Part shown: positions 1 through 12,186 of the stretch, piece by piece
How the letters are laid out: every line of letters begins with the position of its first letter
Numbering within the stretch: position 1 is the first letter of the stretch
Assembly (NCBI GenBank): GCA_905250025.1
Contig: CAJNOJ010000399.1
Location: 1 to 64,000 of the forward strand
Source: Adineta ricciae
Taxonomy: Eukaryota; Rotifera; Eurotatoria; Adinetida; Adinetidae
Length of the DNA stretch: 64,000 nt
Direction: 5' to 3'
Made by a program: the position numbers and the translations under genes
Notes under the pieces: generated by a model
The model's input: the letters and a program-made list of their open reading frames with translations, nothing else
Database searches by the model: none
Told to the model about the DNA's origin: nothing

Positions 1-595
1 CCTTAGCTGACAAACTCCAATTACAACAATTCATCCCACAAGTTACCCAATTCTTGAGCTCAGACAAACTTCAACAATTGCAAAACCAATTCTTTGCCAC
101 CGTTGTCGCTGCTGCTGGTAACCATTGGAATCCAGCTACACTCGGTCAAGCTATTCAACAAATCGTGACCCAATTCGTTCCACAACTCCGTCAAATGCGT
201 ATTGAGTGAGTTTGATGATAGATGTGAGTTATATGTCATGCCTGATACATCATTTTAGTTGGGAAGAACTTGGTCAATCTGCTCTTAATGGTCTCGCCAA
301 TGCTCTTCCAAGCATTCTCATGGGTGCCCTCAGTCTTTTTGGGAAACGGGATGCTAAGATGGACTATGAACAATTAATAGCACAATTGCCAACTGACAAA
401 CTCGCTCAAATTGTCCAACTTATCAAAAATACAAACAAAAACAAAGTTTTGGCTAGCCTTCGCAAGCTCCTTCAAAGTTTCTTCCCTGGTTACCAAGGTC
501 GCATTAACTTCGATGATCTCGCTGCAAATGTACTCAATCATTTAAACAGCATCTTACCAGTCCTCAGTCAATCCATCACAAATATCTTCGGTTAA
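1..595 (+). CDS. 3' part of an unrecognised helical repeat protein
   Basis: The coding frame is open from base 3 and runs off the left edge, so the N-terminus is missing. A 53-nt intron (206-258, GTGAGT...TTTTAG) splits an Asp codon, giving ..RQMRI-D-WEELGQ... The last exon ends at TAA 593-595. The visible protein (about 180 residues) is built of amphipathic helices rich in Leu, Gln and Asn. It looks like two diverged copies of one unit: each has a DKL motif, then an FF pair, then a stretch ending in a run such as SILPVL. Codon use is cleaner and more C-ending than in the surrounding genes, as in a strongly expressed gene. I recognise no family. A secreted or structural protein is possible, but the signal region lies outside the window. 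Confidence 0.6.
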
Positions 596-994
596 AAAAG
601 TTTAAAAGTTTTTAATGGAAAAATAAACGTAAATAACATAACTTTGATACCTATCTGATGATTAATTGTTTGTTATGAATGGAAATAGCTTTTTGACTGC
701 AATACGAGTCTGAACCTTTCGCATATCGTTTTCAGAATGAGTCATGCGATGGAATTTATGTCTAGGATAATGAATTAAAAGAGTAAATAAAAGATTACTT
801 TTCCAGCCAAAAGAACATTTCATCATGCACGATGGTAGTAATTGGCAGTACATCTTTGGGATTTGTCTGGTAAAGATGAGTATTCTCGTTTATTCGGCAT
901 TAAAATAGGTATAAAATAAAATCGAAAACAGTATATGTACATCGAAATATCAAAAACGACTCTTGCATAATCAGGTTTCCCGCAAAATGTTCAT
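596..994. other. intergenic, convergent 3' ends
   Basis: This is AT-rich sequence between the end of the first gene and the end of the H2A gene. It should hold both 3' UTRs. I see no open coding frame with coding character and no RNA gene. Confidence 0.5.
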
Positions 995-1757
995 TTATTC
1001 CATCTGTAGATCACTGTCATTAGCATAATTATCCGATGGCGTTGATTTCTGTGAACTTAATATAGAAGATTCATCGAATCGAACATGACGAGTACGACGG
1101 CGTCGATTTTTCTTGAGTAAAACCTAAATAAACGATGTGTAACAAGAAAAGATTCACCAAACACAAACCTCGTGAATAAACGGTTGCACACCACCTTGTG
1201 GAATAGTCACTTCTTCACACAATTTTGCCTAGGAAAAGCCATGAAGAGAAAAATGAAAGACAGTATCAAATCTCACAAGTTCATCGTCATTTTTAATCGC
1301 TAGAGCAATATCACGGGGAATAATTCGTTTTCGTTTGCTTTGACGACACATATCACCGGCTAATTCGAGTGTTTCAGCAACCTGAAAAAGAAACACTCAC
1401 ATCATATCAAAGTACATGAATTCATTCCGATCAAAATTTACTTACTAGATACTCTAAGACGCCAGCTAAGTGAATTGCTGCCTGAGGACTTATGCGAGAT
1501 GCATAACGTCCTTCACGCAAACGATTTTCAACACGGCTAACAGGAAATAATAAACCCTAAATATATGCTAATTATTAATATTTCATCGCTTGTGAAACAA
1601 AGCTAACAGATTGTTGTGAGCGACTTGTCCGTCGTCCATTTGTTGACTTGCTTTTATTTTGCGCGGGTTTGTCAATGATATTATTATTAGAGTCTCGTTC
1701 TTCACTTGAATCCGTAGATAAACGTAAATCGTCACTTAAGGAGGAATTCGTATCCAT
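995..1757 (-). CDS. Divergent histone H2A variant with long N- and C-terminal tails
   Basis: Five exons (1757-1608, 1556-1446, 1381-1277, 1228-1169, 1123-995) joined by introns of 51, 64, 48 and 45 nt give 184 residues. Canonical H2A has about 130. The histone fold is clear: [19 protein letters not shown], then [33 protein letters not shown] and the docking segment [19 protein letters not shown]. Acidic-patch residues E61, E64 and the D/E triplet at 90-92 are kept, but the position equivalent to E56 is Ser (ASRIS). About 50 Ser/Asp/Asn-rich residues precede the fold, and about 38 follow it, starting with an Arg block and HVRF. There is no terminal SQE/D motif, so it is not a typical H2AX. The start was set at ATG 1757; the frame upstream has only TTG. 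Multiple introns and no stem-loop seen suggest a replication-independent, polyadenylated histone mRNA. It resembles the enlarged H2A variants described from bdelloid rotifers. Confidence 0.88.
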
Positions 1758-1967
1758 TGCGATTTGATTGCAGTCGACCAAAAACGTGAGATATTCATAA
1801 AATTCAAATGAGACGAGATCAGTTTATTTATACTAACAGACATTCTGACCGTTAGAAAATTCATTTTTCGTAAACGCACATGGTGTCCATTTCGTTTAGT
1901 CACATTCGCTGATAACAAACACTAAAAAGAAAACAAAGCGACGAAAGAATTTCATTTGAAAAAAGAA

Positions 1968-2557
1968 ATGTCCTTGAAATCTTCTATTCTCATCATTCTT
2001 CTTCAAATAGTTTCGGTCGAATGCTTAACAACCAGTTGTCAAAAGAATCGCTTTATTGATTACAATCAATTAATTGAAACACGTTGTATCATCGAAAGTT
2101 GTATTCTACCATCGAACTGCACTGTGCGAGCTGAATGTGAATGTAAACGTGATTATGTCGTTCGATATAACGTCACAATTGAACATGAAGACGATGAAGA
2201 TGATCAACATGACGATGATGAAGAAGGAATGAATGTTCATTTAGGTGTGATCTCTCGATCGCCGAAAGACAAATCTCATCCCGCGATTTTCGTAAGTTGA
2301 ATCCTTTTGTCTTTGCTGTAAAAAGATTTTTATGATAGATTGGTGAAAGTTATCCATGTTTCTATGATGAACGTGACATTAGTACTGTGTTTTGGTCGAG
2401 ACCTAACCGTCAAACTTATTACATTCTATTAACACTAAGTTTGATCTTAGTTTTCACAATGATTCTTGTTCCAATCATTTATCTTCTATTAATCATTAAA
2501 TTTACTAATTCGGAAACGAAAAAAGACAAAAAAATGAACGAAAAACTTGTTTTATAA
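1968..2557 (+). CDS. Two-transmembrane protein with Cys-rich loop, channel beta-subunit-like topology
   Basis: Two exons (1968-2291, 2339-2557; 47-nt intron) encode 180 residues. The N-terminus (MSLKSSILIILLQIVSVEC) is a signal peptide or first membrane span. It is followed by a Cys-rich extracellular loop (TTSCQ..TRC..SC..NC..CECK) with N-glycosylation sites and an Asp/Glu/His run, then YPCFYDE, a long hydrophobic helix (YILLTLSLILVFTMILVPII) and a short Lys-rich cytoplasmic tail. Two spans, an intervening Cys-rich loop and an aromatic-Cys motif before the second span recall KCNMB or insect TipE auxiliary subunits. The assignment rests on topology only and is tentative. The stop overlaps that of the AP-3 sigma gene on the other strand. 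Confidence 0.55.
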
Positions 2558-3091
2558 CTTTACATCGTATCGTTTTTCGACGTCGGCTTTGAATTTTTCA
2601 GTCTTTGTATCCACCACCGATTTAATTTTTGATCCCATTTGTGTTAGAACCCCGGATTCTTGTCGTTCTAAACGTAATTGCGTACGAATATCATTTAAAA
2701 CTACATCCGGACTGCGTTCTACCACGAACCCACCCATGAAAAGTTCATTTAAGATATGATTCACTCTTTCGGAATGAAATATCAAATCCAATTCACAGAC
2801 ATTTTCGAAATTCTGATCTAAACATTGCACAAACATATGAATCATTTCGAAAATATCGTATTCTGATTCAGTTGAATCAACAGCGAATACGAAATAAAGC
2901 GTTGCATAATGACGATAGATTAATTTGTTCTCATTGTATTCGACGAAGTTACACGAATCCAAATCACGCTTGGAGACGATTTGAAACGCTTCACGAAGTA
3001 ATTTTTGCTGTAATTCCGTCGTACAGGAATCGAAAAATCTCAATATTCTCGCTTGACCACGCGTATTAAAAACGAGAATTGCTTTAATCAT
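2552..3091 (-). CDS. AP3S: AP-3 complex subunit sigma
   Basis: A single uninterrupted frame of 179 residues. The family signature is strong: MIKAILVFNTRGQARILRFF at the start, VSKRDLDSCNFVEY, then NKLIYRHYATLYFVFAVDS and FENVCELDLIFH. AP-3 sigma is the small subunit of the AP-3 adaptor, which sorts cargo from endosomes to lysosomes and lysosome-related organelles. The C-terminal tail after residue 140 is family-specific and variable. It is one of the few intronless genes here; most neighbours have introns every 100-200 nt. The start ATG is at 3091. Confidence 0.93.
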   Translation of the reverse strand: MIKAILVFNTRGQARILRFFDSCTTELQQKLLREAFQIVSKRDLDSCNFVEYNENKLIYRHYATLYFVFAVDSTESEYDIFEMIHMFVQCLDQNFENVCELDLIFHSERVNHILNELFMGGFVVERSPDVVLNDIRTQLRLERQESGVLTQMGSKIKSVVDTKTEKFKADVEKRYDVKL

Positions 3092-3670
3092 ACTTTCGCG
3101 TCTTGTTTTTCAAATACAAAGGCTATGTTTCGAAGAACAGAAATAGAAGTGAGATAAGCAAGTATGACAAGTATAAACAGATACACGTGGGGACGAGAAG
3201 AAATAGCAATGGCTTCTTATCTTTAAAAAAAAAGCTTTCATGTTTAAGAAAAACTAAGTGCTATGCAAGTAAATCACTGGGAACAGATTTTCACGGAAAA
3301 CCTTGAACGAAGGTTAGTTAACAAAGTAGTGATAAATGACTACTGTCATTTGTCTTCCGAATGGTAAGACATTGAATATTGACAGAGAGACTTACCTTCA
3401 ACTACGAATAACAACGCCGAAAGCATATTGATTCAAGGGTAGGTTCATTTGAGTGACGAGAAGTGTTCCGGTCTCTTTTTTCTCTTATTATTTAAATCGA
3501 AATAAAAAAAAAGACAAAAAAAACTGAGATGCACAACATCTGAGCATTCCACTAGAAAAGACAAAAATAGGAAGAACAGGCAGCAGACGGCGTTTATGCA
3601 CAAACATAGATTTATATATATATATAATTAAAAAAAGCGCTTGAAACGAAAATACTGCAGAATCAAACGA
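3092..3670. other. intergenic with (TA)n tract
   Basis: This lies between the AP-3 sigma start and the protocadherin stop. It contains poly-A/T tracts and a TA dinucleotide run near 3612-3626. No coding frame is convincing. The AP-3 sigma promoter and the protocadherin 3' UTR should both be here. Confidence 0.5.
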
Positions 3671-6600
3671 CTAGACGACTGTCGAATTTGAAAATAAGAT
3701 TGTCGAATCTAAAGATTGTTTATCTAAAACATGATCTCGATTCATGTACAATTGTTCAAATCGTCTTAACGCATGATCTGCTAGTCGACCTGGTGAATTC
3801 GATGTTGGTAATGGTAGAATAGTCCTTTGCTGATGTTTATCTTCCGATTCAAGATTGAATCGAACACGTCGCGTCGTATCCGTACTATTTGTTGGCGTTG
3901 ACACGTCATTTAAACGATTGATTAATGCTGAAAATGATGGTGAATGCGAACTTTTTTGGATAATACCTTCTTTCATCATTGTGTACGGTTGACGGAAGGT
4001 TTGATGTGCATGAGATGTTAATAAATTCATACTTCCGACGGGCATTGGTGGATCAGAGATATCAGATGAACCACAGAAGCCATCATCGGAGCTAACAGGT
4101 GTGTGCGGAGAGTTATTTGTTGACGAAGATGAAACAGTTGCTACGCTGTAATCAGTCGGTGTGGATGCCGGTTGAGTCGTTGAGTTTGTGGTGATTGTTG
4201 TTGCAGTGGATTCGTAGGTAATAGTCGAATGTCGTTTAGGTGAGCATAGTTGTTGAGAGAGACTTGTTGTTGAGTGGATTTGTGACGGAATTGAGAGACG
4301 ATTTAACGAATGAAAAGTGGATGAATCAGCACTACGTTGAGAATAACGAGACTCCGGACGAGTTGTCGTTGATAATACCCATGAAGAATAAGTCTAAAAG
4401 AAAGAAAGTCTTTCATGGCAAATCTTTTCTTCGAAATAAAGTTTTACTTTGCTTCTTTGTTCGTCATAAATTTCTTTTTCATTTAATTTTTCTAATAAAC
4501 AACAATTATCATTGAGAACGGATGATGGTAAGATCGAATCTTTGTTCAACATGAGTAACGATGGTGATGAGGACAGATCGTTGTATTCATAACAATTGCT
4601 AACACGTAAACTTTGCCGTTTATCATGAGGATTGAGGGTGGGTGATTTAAATAAATTCATCGTCGAACTATCCGATTGTTGTTGCAACGCTGACGATGTT
4701 GATATTGAATCTTGCTTTTTCAACAATTCCTTCTGTTGCAATGCTTTTCTTCTGATCAAGGAAATGAATAGAAATGTAATACCAATGAGAATAATGCTTA
4801 GAACGGTAATAACAATGAAAACAAGAAATCGATTGGATTCTTCCAAAGATGATGGATGACGTGAACGATACGAGTGATGATTTGGTGGTTGTGATGGTTG
4901 ATGATGCGATGACGAACGATATTGTAGATACGAAAAGCGATTGTTGATATGTGAACCCAGATGATCGTAGAGTTTAACTATTGTTTGAACACGTTCGTAA
5001 TTGTTAACAACAATTAGTTTTAATAATTTCTCATCGAAAAAATTATCTCCATCAATGATCTAAACAAACAAAAAATTCGAGATCGAATAAAGTTTATCAA
5101 AAGCATTTTTACTCTGAAGGCTAAGTAATACACTCCTTCGTTCAATGTCGTTGAATTTGTCGAGTTGAAATAAAGTTTGCCGTATTTATCAAGATAGAAC
5201 TTTGATGAATCGAATTGAAGCGATGGTTTCTGTTCGGACAGATAATCATAGTTTTTCAATTGACTAAGACTATTCACAAGCATGAGAGTATGATTGGGAA
5301 TCTGATCATGATCTTGAATATCTATTTGACAAATGGAATCTTCAGTTCGCCAATAAGTTCGATCGATAATCAATGTATCGTTATTATCATTAGGAAATGT
5401 AAATCGAGGAATTTCATCATTTAAGTCAAGAATATTAATATGAATTTTAACCCGGGAGGATTTGTGCTGACCATCGGATGCGATTACATAAAAGATGTAC
5501 TGATTAAATTGTTCACGATCAAGAGGATTAAGTGCATAGATTTTGCCATCGGAAGGAGAAATTTGGAAGAGGGATGAAATTTGAGGGGAAGGATTGTCGA
5601 GAGAATAGATTAACGGAGAATGATCAGCATCGTAAGCAGTTACTTGACCAATGTAACTATTAGGAGAATTGTTTTCATACATGGAGAATTCGTAAGTGGA
5701 TTGGGGAAACTATTTAAAAAAAAAAGCACGATTCTCATTGTTCTGACGAGTTCTGCATGAACTTACTTTTGGAAAATTATCGTTTTGATCGATGATATTG
5801 ACAAACACAATCGCAGTGGTTTTTAATCGTTGTCCGGTCTTGGGATGATCGACAGCAGTGACATTGAATGTGAAATTAGTCATTTGTTCATAATCAAATT
5901 GGATTTTTGTTCGAATAATTCCTGTTTGATTATCAATTGTAATAAAATTATTAAAATAATCATCCAATTCATAAGTTACTCGACCATTATCATCTTTATC
6001 TGAATCATTTGCATGCACTTGCAGTAAAATCGTATTAACTAGATTATTTTCTTGAATATCAACATAATAAATCGGTTTATCGAATCTCGGCGCATTATCA
6101 TTATCATCCAAGATTGAAATCGTCAATTGATAGAATGACGACAAATTCGGTTGACCATTATCAGACAAAATTAGATGTAGAATATATTGATCTTGATACT
6201 CCCGATCGAGTTTCGTTGTTGTGGATAGTACAAATGTTGAATCAGCAAATGGACCGTAAATTTGAAATGGTAATAAATGCGAAGAATTGAATTTGAGTTC
6301 AAAATGATAGGGTAACGCATCTAAATCTGACGCAATTAGATTTGCTATGATGACATCCGTTTGTTCAACTTTAGATTCGAGTACGCCGATGTGAATATTG
6401 AATGAATCGGTGTCATTGAGAATATCGATTGTTTGCAATGGAAAATTCCATGATAATAACGGTGAACAATCATTAATATCTTCGACTTCAATGATCACAT
6501 AGGTGTAAAATGGAATATGTGATCGATCGTGACCTTGAATAACTAGTTTCCATGTTGTGGTTGACTCGTAGTCTAAGGAATGAATTAAACTTAGATATCC

Positions 6601-7197
6601 GGTGGAAGAATCGATTTGAAAGTATTCGAAATTTCGTTTGGAATTCGATGACGCGAGCAGATAATTTGGCGTCGCTGAACACGATACAATCGGTTTTAAT
6701 TGGAGGAAATTTTTATACAATTCATTTTCTCGTAGGCGAACTCGATAGGGATTTTTCTCGAATTGGCATTGTTGCTGATCGACAAATTGTTTATTGAGGA
6801 GAAAATGTGCATTGCCGACAAACAGCTCCTTTTGATTTCGATGAATATTATGCTGATTTTTGTTATTGCAATAGAACGGTAATGTTACTGTTGATTGATC
6901 ATTCGTTATATTGATATGAAATGCTTTGGTATACTTTAATTCAACGGCCAGTTGATAAATGGTGGTATTGTGCGGTGAGACAACTTCGAGTTTCAAGGTA
7001 TAATTTAATGGACATATTGTAGTGAGAGATGTTCGAGTGAGTAACTGACATGACGAGTCGAGATAGAAATATTTCGATTCGGTTTGTAGTAGACAACGAA
7101 AAGATTTGAAGGAGGCAAATTTATGAATAATGAGATCGGAATTGGCATAATTTGTTGGATCGATTTCAATGGATGGTAATGAACGTAAATGATGATT
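3671..7197 (-). CDS. Protocadherin-like adhesion receptor (five cadherin repeats, one TM), 5' end unresolved
   Basis: Exons read 7197-5767, 5709-5113, 5059-4448 and 4393-3671, with 53-57-nt introns. Four calcium-binding inter-repeat linkers mark about five ectodomain repeats: VEDINDCSP, ILDDNDNAPRF, IIDQNDNFPKF (its last Phe added across the splice) and ILDLNDEIPRF. LDRE and DYE motifs are in the repeats. A transmembrane helix (RFLVFIVITVLSIILIGITF) lies near 4840-4770, followed by a Ser/Thr/Gln-rich cytoplasmic tail of roughly 300 residues with no recognised domain. An unresolved base (N) at 7198 falls at the 5' edge. The frame is open to about there, but no signal peptide is visible, so a first exon or the start is missing or hidden by the assembly ambiguity. 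It likely mediates calcium-dependent cell adhesion. Confidence 0.85.
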
Positions 7198-7627
7198 NAT
7201 ATGATGAAATCGGAAGAAAGTTCAGTTCAATAATAACCTTCGTATTCATCAATTTCTTCACTTACGTAGTTCATTCAGATTTGTTATCAATTATCTGATA
7301 TTAAATATCATATTTAGCTTTTTTTAATCAGCGACCTCGAAAGATATAGAACGTTCAGTGAATAAAGACAAATTAGAGAAGGGAGAAAGAAAAACTTGAT
7401 ACAATCTTAATGAACTCGATTTATCTCGATGAATAGTTTAATAGTGAAATCAATTACAGATATCAACTACTTTTCATCCAAACAGAGATTTCTAGAGGGC
7501 GTCATCGGTAGATTTCAAATCATGAAGTCGAACGGCAAAAATCGACTTCTCTTGATATATTTTCAGAATTTTCCAATAATACACTACTTTTCACTTTGCT
7601 TACGTTAATGTGATCTGAATCGAAATT
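7198..7627. other. intergenic / possible missing protocadherin 5' exon, with assembly N
   Basis: Starts with an undetermined base at 7198. In the protocadherin frame an in-frame stop appears about 25 nt further upstream, and no acceptor is obvious. A signal-peptide exon was looked for and not found in the 430 nt. Confidence 0.4.
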
Positions 7628-7816
7628 TTACTCAGACGTTGTGGTATTCCTATCAGATCGACAAACTAATTCACCAGTAAGAAGTTCAATTGTCGGAACA
7701 CGATAGTCACAAGTTGTTTTCCATAACAGTGCTGCTCGAGACCAGCTATAGATTTCATCAAGTTTAATGACACTATCAGTACCGTCATGGGGACCATTAA
7801 TTTTTCTGTCGTTTTA
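7628..7816 (-). other. Orphan coding-like segment, no start codon
   Basis: Downstream of the PEX6 stop, same strand, a frame of about 60 codons ends at TAA 7628-7630. It has protein-like composition, with stretches such as DGTDSVIKLDEIYSWSR and YRVPTIELLTGELVC. There is no ATG in this frame. An AG preceded by an AT-rich tract at about 7810 could be a 3' splice site. It could be a last exon of something, a decayed gene, or an alternative 3' exon. I do not recognise the family. Confidence 0.35.
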
Positions 7817-7865
7817 TATATATATTTTTTTTTTAAATAAATAACAAAACTAAACATTTCTTAAA

Positions 7866-10257
7866 TCAAGACTTTTGTAATCGCTCATACTGCTTAATTT
7901 CATTTTCATCTAGTGATGGACTGAAGTCGGCTAAACAATCATAAAAATCGCTTTTCATTAGAGTCACTTGTTGATCTTCCTGTTCATTTTGACTATTTGT
8001 AATCAACCGCCGAATTGCACGAAGATAAGCATCGCTCGCCAAGGCATAAAAATCAGCACCAGTCATATTCAATGGACACGAACGGACAAACTCATCAACA
8101 TCAAAATCTTTGTCATATATTTGAAACCTACAAAAAAGGTTTTGTCTTTTTTTATAGAAATCTTGTTAAATCTCCTTCTCTCGTACTTTTGTGTTAATGC
8201 GTGAAACATCTGCTTTCGATCATTGTGATCGTTGGTTATTCCAATGTAAATCAATTTGTCAAAACGACCTGGTCTTAACAATGCATCATCTAATAAATCA
8301 GGTCGATTTGTTGCTCCGATGATAAATATATGATGTTCAGCTTGTTGTTGATCGATTTCTGTGAGTAATTGGGAAACAAGACGATCACTCACACCAGATG
8401 AATCCGACGAAGTTCGACCACGGCGCGGTGCAAGTGAATCCAATTCATCAAAGAACAGAATACATGGTGAAGCAAGACGAGCACGCTCAAATAGATCACG
8501 AACGTTCTGTTCGCTTTGACCAACGTACATATTTAACAATTCCGGACCACGAACAGATAAAAAATTTAAAGAAAATTCCGTTGCAACTGCCTTTGCTAAC
8601 AAAGTTTTGCCTAAAAACCCAACGGTGAGATCATTCTTACAATCAAATATCAGTCATACCGGATCCTGGTGGACCATATAGAAGAATTCCAGTTCTAGCA
8701 AAACATATCATTTTTATAGATCTAACTGAACCACTGATTTACCTCGCTAAATCACCAAATAAGTCCGGATGAAGTAACGGTAATTGAATCGTATTCAAAA
8801 TCTCTTTTTTCGCTGTGGACAACCCACCAATATCACTCCAGCGTACATTGGGTATCATGGCTTTTCGTTGACTAGATAGCTTCGACGTATGACTCTTTTT
8901 CAATGCTTGTTCAAAATCAGTGTTTGTCAACATGATTGAATTGGTTGATGATCTATTGTGTAACGTGAAAACAAGGAGAGAATAATGGATGAATGGATAT
9001 ACTCAAGTGATCGCCAATAAGCAGCTTCGATAGTTAGACGAATTAGTTGATCGACTTCACTTATTGGCCAACCTAAAATGATGATTTTCTAGAAAAGTTT
9101 CTGATATGAGTGTATCAGATTTTACCTTTCGTTTGAGCTAAAACAAGCTCATAATTGAAATCATCTGCAACTGAGATATTCGATAGTCGAGTACGAAGCC
9201 AATTCTTTCGTACTTCCATCGGAATTGCCTGTTAAAAACAAAGAAAATTTCACTTCGACACACAGAGAAGAAGGCAAACACTACTGGAATGGCTAGTGTA
9301 TAACTGAATAAACTCAAAACTTGTTCGCTTAGTAGGTGAAGCTTCTGAACAGCTGCTAGAATAATCAATGGTCCATTCTCATTCAACGTAGATTGTAATT
9401 GTTGAATCAATTTTCGAATTCCATTTGTTACAATCGCATCATCATTTTCAACATCAGTTAATTTACACAAATAATTCACCTAAAATGTCCAAATCACTTA
9501 TCCAAATCAAGTACGTCTTCTTTATTCTTACGTTATTAAAAAACAATACACACGGTGTAGATTTACATGCAGATTGAATCGCTTGTTCAATTCGTTTGAC
9601 TGTCGCTGCGGCTGAATCACCCGCAAACAGCTGACTAGATACCTAAACTACTTCGATGATTATTTCAAAAAGAAACTATTCCAATAATCACTGTATGACA
9701 ATGGTAACCACAATGTCGACAGGCGTAATCAACTAAAGCATTGAAATGATTCATTCCGTGGATAAGAATTGTTGGTATAGATGTTTGTTTCGACCACTGA
9801 ACATCAAATGTTGTTAACATTTGACATAGACGTTGACTGGCGAATACAATTGTTTCGTCTGTCGTCGATGAGCTGAAAAGAGAATGAATTTTGGTGATTG
9901 AGTTTCTGTGATGATCTTTCTTACGTAGGAATGAGTTTTTCTTGACGGATGTTTTTTGTATCAATGATTATTCGACAATTATCAACGGAAATCAAAGCAT
10001 CTTCACTTTTCATAGATGAAACAAGAAAATGCACTTCTAATTCTGAAAGGAACGAAGAATTTTTATCTGCAACTATTTGATCTATTTCGATATCGACCTG
10101 GTTGTAACAGAGGACGAATTGTAATTTGATCGTTTAATTTTATGCGTCTCGGTTCGCTGAAATAATCTTGAAGATCCTCATCAACATTAATCGTATCGGG
10201 ATAATTCGGTGAGCGAATTAGTGCCAAGCGTAATTCCATAGTTCGATCTGAAATCAT
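7866..10257 (-). CDS. PEX6: Peroxisomal AAA ATPase PEX6 (short N-terminus, degenerate D1)
   Basis: About ten exons encode a PEX6-type double-AAA protein. With PEX1, PEX6 forms the hexameric motor that extracts ubiquitinated PEX5 from the peroxisome membrane. The D2 ATPase is intact. Walker A (GPPGSGKT) is restored across the splice near 8630-8650. The pore/Walker region reads [20 protein letters not shown]. Walker B is [13 protein letters not shown], and the second region of homology is [20 protein letters not shown]. The C-terminal helical part is [19 protein letters not shown]1 is recognisable only by alignment: its P-loop position reads [12 protein letters not shown] and lacks GxxGxGK. The protein is roughly 600 residues, against about 980 in human PEX6. 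The missing part is N-terminal, the region that contacts PEX26. The start at ATG 10257 is constrained by the upstream PSMC5 stop only 157 nt away. Confidence 0.9.
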
Positions 10258-10414
10258 CGCTCGACTATTACAGAGAATATGAACTTTGAAATAAGAATGT
10301 TTATCTTGATTTATTTTGTTTTTTTTTTGCTTTTAATATGATAACAAATAGAAAAGAAAAGTCCAAGAGCAAATAAATTTAAAGATAAAAGTGAAGAACA
10401 AAAGAATGATTTGA

Positions 10415-12153
<1,739 letters not shown>

Positions 12154-12173
12154 ACACGTTTGACGAGTACTAC

Positions 12174-12175
12174 CT
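12174..12175 (-). promoter_or_regulatory. Candidate trans-splice acceptor before PSMC5
   Basis: On the minus strand the AARS2 stop is followed by a TTTCACAG site, then 20 nt, then the PSMC5 ATG. The 33-nt gap is too short for an ordinary promoter, so an acceptor for a spliced leader is a reasonable reading. Inference only. Confidence 0.4.
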
Positions 12176-12186
12176 GTGAAATTTAT

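Noticed and set aside
8603-8660. Apparent loss of the PEX6 D2 Walker A lysine
   Set aside because: GPPGSG is followed by a 49-nt intron, and splicing restores [13 protein letters not shown].
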